A DNA stretch of 64,000 bases from Chamaecrista fasciculata (lineage: Eukaryota; Streptophyta; Magnoliopsida; Fabales; Fabaceae), in the NCBI GenBank assembly GCA_003254925.1, contig QANZ01001562.1, positions 62,001 through 126,000 on the forward strand, written 5' to 3'. The notes beneath the pieces were generated by a model. The model was given only the letters and a program-made list of their open reading frames with translations. It had not been told where the DNA came from and made no database searches. Positions 60,196 through 64,000 of this stretch are shown one piece after another. Numbering within the stretch: the stretch's first letter is position 1; each line of letters begins with the position of its first letter. The translations under genes and the position numbers were made by a program.

Positions 60196-62417
60196 NGGGT
60201 TAGATTACTTCATTTTTTGTTGGCTAAGTTCACTTATTGGCTAAATACAATTTATGTGCATTAGGTATTAACTAAGAATAAGTAATATTGCTTGTTATTA
60301 TGCCCCTTTCCTTCAATAAATATGCTTTGCCAAAGATAAACTATCAACTTACCTGCTTTATTTATTTGTTACAAGCAGTCCAGTGGAGCTTTTATTGCTG
60401 TCTATAGGTATGCAAGTGCAACTCCATTACCACCATCTGTTCTCAGCCGGGGTATTGGTTGGCAGGTATACTAAGATGGCTACTACTTTCACATCTAACT
60501 TTCTGTAATGTCTTTATAAGTAGGATAAATTGCCCTTCCCCCTCTTCAGGGATGATTAATTTGTGCTGTGCCTTCTTCTCTTGTTTCAAAAATTACTCTG
60601 TCTTCCTAAAACCAAAGGATAAGCTACAATCATATGTATTTTAACCAAAATTCCATTAAATGATTAACATGACTACTTTTTTAAGTTTAGAATTTTTTTT
60701 TTGCGAAAATATTTTATAAATTAATAATTACATAAAGAAGAACATATTCACATAATATCATTAAAAGTAATTTAACTAATTCTAAGATAATGTTTATTTA
60801 AAAATAACTTGTTTATTAAATTTATATTTATTTAAAATAAGAGGCTAAGTGCTAGAATAAATGTAAAGAAGACGTTAGAATATATTAAGTTGATTGTTTT
60901 TAACAAAAACAAATGACATTGTAAGAAAATTTTTTAAGAAATACACTTTGTCAATAAGTTATATCTTTGATTTTTTTTTTTTTAAAAATAACTCTGTTGT
61001 TGAGGGCCTTATGGGTGAAATGGATTTAGCTATATGTTATTTTTTTGTTTCCAGTTGAGGGAGAGCAATTTTTCGAAATAAATGGGAGAGTCATGTAGGG
61101 ACAGGGGAGAGTAATTTATCTTTATAAGTAATTCTAGTAGCAGAAGTTCTAGTTAACCGTCAAGTATGTATAATTCTAAGTCTTTTTCCCCTGCTATTAA
61201 AAAGTGGCACATCTAATAAATACTTTTAGTTAGCTCTGACTTTTGTCATTGTTGACTTAATGTGATTGTGCCTTTATTTCTACTCTCAGGGAGTTGGAAT
61301 TCTCTTATCAGGGTTATTTGGAACTGTCAATGGATCTTCTGTATCTGTGTAAGACTGACTCAAACCTTTTTGTGTTGTCTACCTAAGGAAAATTTCCTTG
61401 TTGACGGAGGTAGTTTTGGTTGCATTTGTACAGTGAAAATGCAGGTCTATTGGCCTTAACCCGTGTTGGCAGTCGAAGAGTTGTACAAATATCTGCTGGA
61501 TTTATGATTTTCTTTTCGATTCTGGGTGAGTTAATAAAGTATGAATGCTTAGGTAATATAAAGGATCTGGTTCACCACCCTAATTCCTTTTCTTCCTTTT
61601 GATTTTTGTGTATCTTTCTTTTATTGTTTAGGGAAATTTGGAGCTGTCTTCGCTTCAATTCCACCACCCATTATTGCTGCTCTATACTGCTTGTTCTTTG
61701 CTTATGTCGGTATGTCTAATATACTAATCTATTCATGAAGATATTTGATTTACGTATATGTTTTGACACCTCGAAACGAATATTATCCTTTTTCATTCAT
61801 CATTTGTAATTGTAGGTGTGGGAGGCCTTAGTTTTCTTCAGTTCTGCAACCTCAACAGTTTCAGAACAAAATTCATATTAGGCTTTTCTATCTTTTTGGG
61901 CCTGTCGATTCCACAGTACTTCAATGAGTACACAGCAATTAATGGCTTTGGTCCAGTTCACACAGGCGCAAGATGGGTAAGGATATATTACCAAACTTTA
62001 GCTTTTCCTTAAAAGAAAAAAAACAAAAACAAAAACCCCTTAACCTAGATGTAGTATTTTAGCTATTCTGTACTAAGAAAAAAATTTTCAATTAAATTAT
62101 GACTAACTAACAAAGAAACTACATCTATGTCTTGTATTTTCTCTTAGCTTTTTTGTTGAGTCTACACTTCCACTGACTTCTTAATGTGACCCCGGCAGTT
62201 CAATGATATTGTAAATGTGCCATTCCAATCAAAAGCATTTGTTGCTGGTGTTGTGGCTTTTTTCCTGGATAACACTCTACATAAGAAAGATGGTGCAACT
62301 AGGAAAGACAGAGGGAAACATTGGTGGGACAAGTTCAAGTCTTTCAAGGGTGATACTAGGAGTGAGGAGTTCTATTCACTCCCTTTCAATCTAAACAAAT
62401 ATTTCCCATCTGTGTAA
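56238..62417 (+). CDS. NAT6: nucleobase-ascorbate transporter, NAT6-like
   Basis: A member of the NAT/NCS2 family of membrane carriers for xanthine, uric acid and related nucleobases. Fourteen GT-AG exons join in frame: 56238-56346, 57241-57338, 57488-57664, 57958-58058, 58338-58413, 58499-58558, 58704-58888, 59567-59663, 60379-60465, 61290-61348, 61434-61525, 61632-61709, 61816-61976 and 62199-62417. They give 532 residues, as in Arabidopsis NAT6. The N-terminus is KADEPQPHPPKDQLPNISYC. QHYL at the first membrane helix, GGSYTFVPTT, and the NAT signature ENAGLLALTRVGS are present, followed by GKFGAVFASIPPPI. The C-terminus KHWWDKF... FYSLPFNLNKYFPSV is typical. One odd residue is FGTVNGSS, where relatives usually have Gly instead of Val. 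Intron 8 contains a poly-G tract with an N. The donor after exon 3 (GTCTTC) is weak. Substrate specificity cannot be read from sequence. Confidence 0.95.
60145..60199. repeat. poly-G tract with one N in NAT intron 8
   Basis: About 55 G residues interrupted by one N at about 60196. It is either a true G homopolymer or a sequencing or assembly artefact. The length is not reliable. Confidence 0.9.
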
Positions 62418-63436
62418 TTTTGTGCAGAGAGCTAAACTGAACCACGAAGTTGTTTCATTTAAATGTTGCTGCTTCACTAAGTCCTTAAAAGGTCATTGTT
62501 TAATCTAGTTATAATATTCAGAAAGGACCTTGCTACACGCTATAGCTATAACAAATTATGAATATTGATTTTTGAATTTGTCTCCTTTGTAATAGAGTAC
62601 CTGTAAAATCATTTATTTCATTTGCTTTCTTTTCTGTAAATCTTGACAAGCGTATTCCTGGTAGTAATAACGTGCAAGTTTTATCGTTCATTTATTAGAT
62701 TCAAACCTTTTTTGCTTTATAGGATTTGTTGCCTTCACAGTACACAGCGCTGAAATAAATGTCAGACGTCATCCCATAAATCTTCCATTAGTCAAACAAA
62801 GAGAAGATGACAGTAAATAGAAGATGGCAATAACTCTTCAGCAAATCTAAATATGCGAATGAGAGAGAATATGAAATAGAGACTCTAACCATAAAAATCG
62901 CGAAGAATGTGTGAAAATGGAGATAAAAGATGATGGTACTGGTCCGTATACTTCTTGAATCTTGATCAAGTATATTAATATCACTAACTATCAGTAGTAT
63001 CTAAACTTTTTTTGTAAAATTTTTGACAATTTTGATTATAATGGTCCCCTGTCTCATAATTAAGTGCATTGGATTGGGATATTTTCGCTCTAAAATATTC
63101 TGAGCACACAATATGAATATCTTGCTGTGCGCTGTTATCAGCAGAAGCCACTTCCCACAATATGGGAACACATCAACAGTATGTTTGACCCGCACTTTTA
63201 CATAGCATGTTTTTAAATACATTCTTGTACTTATTTACAAAAAATCTAAACATTGTGCCAAAAACAATCCCAAACACTTTTTGTTTCAATTTCTGCTTTT
63301 CCAAAAACTGTTTGCAAGACATTATATAAAACACTTTTTTTAAAAATAAAAGTCAAGACTTCATATTGGTCCTCAAAATATAGGGTGAATTTCATTTTGG
63401 TCCCTTAAGTAGTTTTCCTTCCATTTTGGTCATTTA
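62418..63436 (+). other. 3' UTR of the NAT gene and intergenic DNA
   Basis: The first few hundred bases are likely 3' UTR. From about 63360 there are phrases such as tattggtcctcaaaa and cattttggtccctt, a fragment in the style of the foldback families. No exon seen. Confidence 0.4.
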
Positions 63437-63690
63437 GGCTATATTTGAGAGTTTTAGTGAGGATGGAGAGGAGTGAATATTAATAGAATGGAATGAGTAA
63501 ATATATTGTTTAGAAGTTTAATAAAGAAAGGAATGGACACATGCATAAATGATTTCATTCCATCCTTCGCCCCCCCAAATTAGAGTGCCAACAAAATGAG
63601 TTTTTGGATGGATAAGGAGGGTTTGGGAGGAGTCCTTCCCTGTCTATTTCACTTCATCCTCATTAAAACATCCAAACATAAAACACACCC
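63437..63690. mobile_element. small MITE-like element
   Basis: The left end GGCTATATTTGAGAGTTTTA and the right end on the minus strand, GGGTGTGTTTTATGTTTGGA, share tttg(a/g)(g/a)a..gttttaatgaggatg with gaps. The flanks are TTA on the left and TAA on the right. The 254-bp interior has no ORF. It resembles Harbinger-type MITEs, but the TIR is imperfect. Confidence 0.5.
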
Positions 63691-64000
63691 TAAAGTTTTC
63701 AGTTTGTTTCATCGTTAGTTCCAATTGTGATTTTGTTTAATTTTTGTTGTTATCTTTAATTTGAGCTAAATAAGTAGATAACTGACTTAAATGATTTATT
63801 TCTTTGTATATCCAAATAAATAAGTTACTAACAGGGAGGAATCAAATATCTCCCATATTTTAAGGGTAAGAGACATGACTTAATAAAGAAGATTGAGATT
63901 GCAATATGAATATATTTTTCTCTTTCTATCAACTCACTTATTAGGATAAGTATGAAAGAGAAGCCGTCCAAGTTGTCTAGCTTTAAGAGAATCATGATAA
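63691..64000. other. AT-rich intergenic DNA at the window end
   Basis: No gene seen. Confidence 0.35.

Noticed and set aside
1..64000. tRNA, rRNA or other structural RNA genes
   Set aside because: I looked for the tRNA B-box pattern and rRNA-like GC-rich blocks and found nothing convincing. A dedicated covariance-model scan would settle it.

Overview
This window is plant nuclear DNA, most likely from a eudicot and probably a rosid. The evidence is eight intron-bearing or plant-specific genes with GT-AG introns, an AT-rich background, plant LTR and MITE-type repeats, and proteins that read as close relatives of Arabidopsis families. I cannot name the species. There is one assembly gap (2765-3178) and two isolated N positions (4493 and about 60196), both inside homopolymers.

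Layout. A small single-exon plant-specific gene lies at 3781-4314 (+). RDR2, the RNA-dependent RNA polymerase of the 24-nt siRNA pathway, is at 5936-10273 (-, 4 exons, 1118 aa). An ATL-type RING-H2 ubiquitin ligase is at 12973-13995 (-, 1 exon). A UBC4/5/6-type E2 is at 17110-19607 (-, 6 exons, 185 aa). A HIG1-domain mitochondrial protein is at 22943-24749 (-, 2 exons, 86 aa). A DEG9-type nuclear serine protease is at 26630-31146 (-, 9 exons, 591 aa). A type-II ROP GTPase is at 36800-39655 (+, 8 exons, 211 aa). A mitochondrial ribosomal protein of the L47/bL29m family is at 40723-42715 (-, 3 exons, 146 aa). A NAT6-like nucleobase-ascorbate transporter is at 56238-62417 (+, 14 exons, 532 aa). 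I spliced each multi-exon gene by hand. In every case the GT-AG exons join in frame, and the length is close to what I recall for the Arabidopsis relative. The genes are an ordinary dispersed plant set, not an operon or pathway cluster. The ATL E3 and the UBC E2 are neighbours by position only.

Between and inside the genes the striking material is non-coding. There are about ten long inverted-repeat (foldback) elements of 0.3-1.6 kb, many built from short phrases of the type TTTGGTCCC / GGGACCAAA. One element carries degenerate telomere-like CCCTAAA repeats in both arms. A 671-bp Harbinger-like element with a perfect 14-bp terminal inverted repeat and TAA target duplication sits in the HIG1 intron and has a very GC-rich minisatellite core. 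Two LTR-like remnants and a 0.2-kb dispersed repeat flanking the HIG1 gene complete the picture. I found no tRNA, rRNA, CRISPR array or recognisable miRNA. I saw no convincing new protein system. The most interesting signal is the density and shared vocabulary of the foldback elements.
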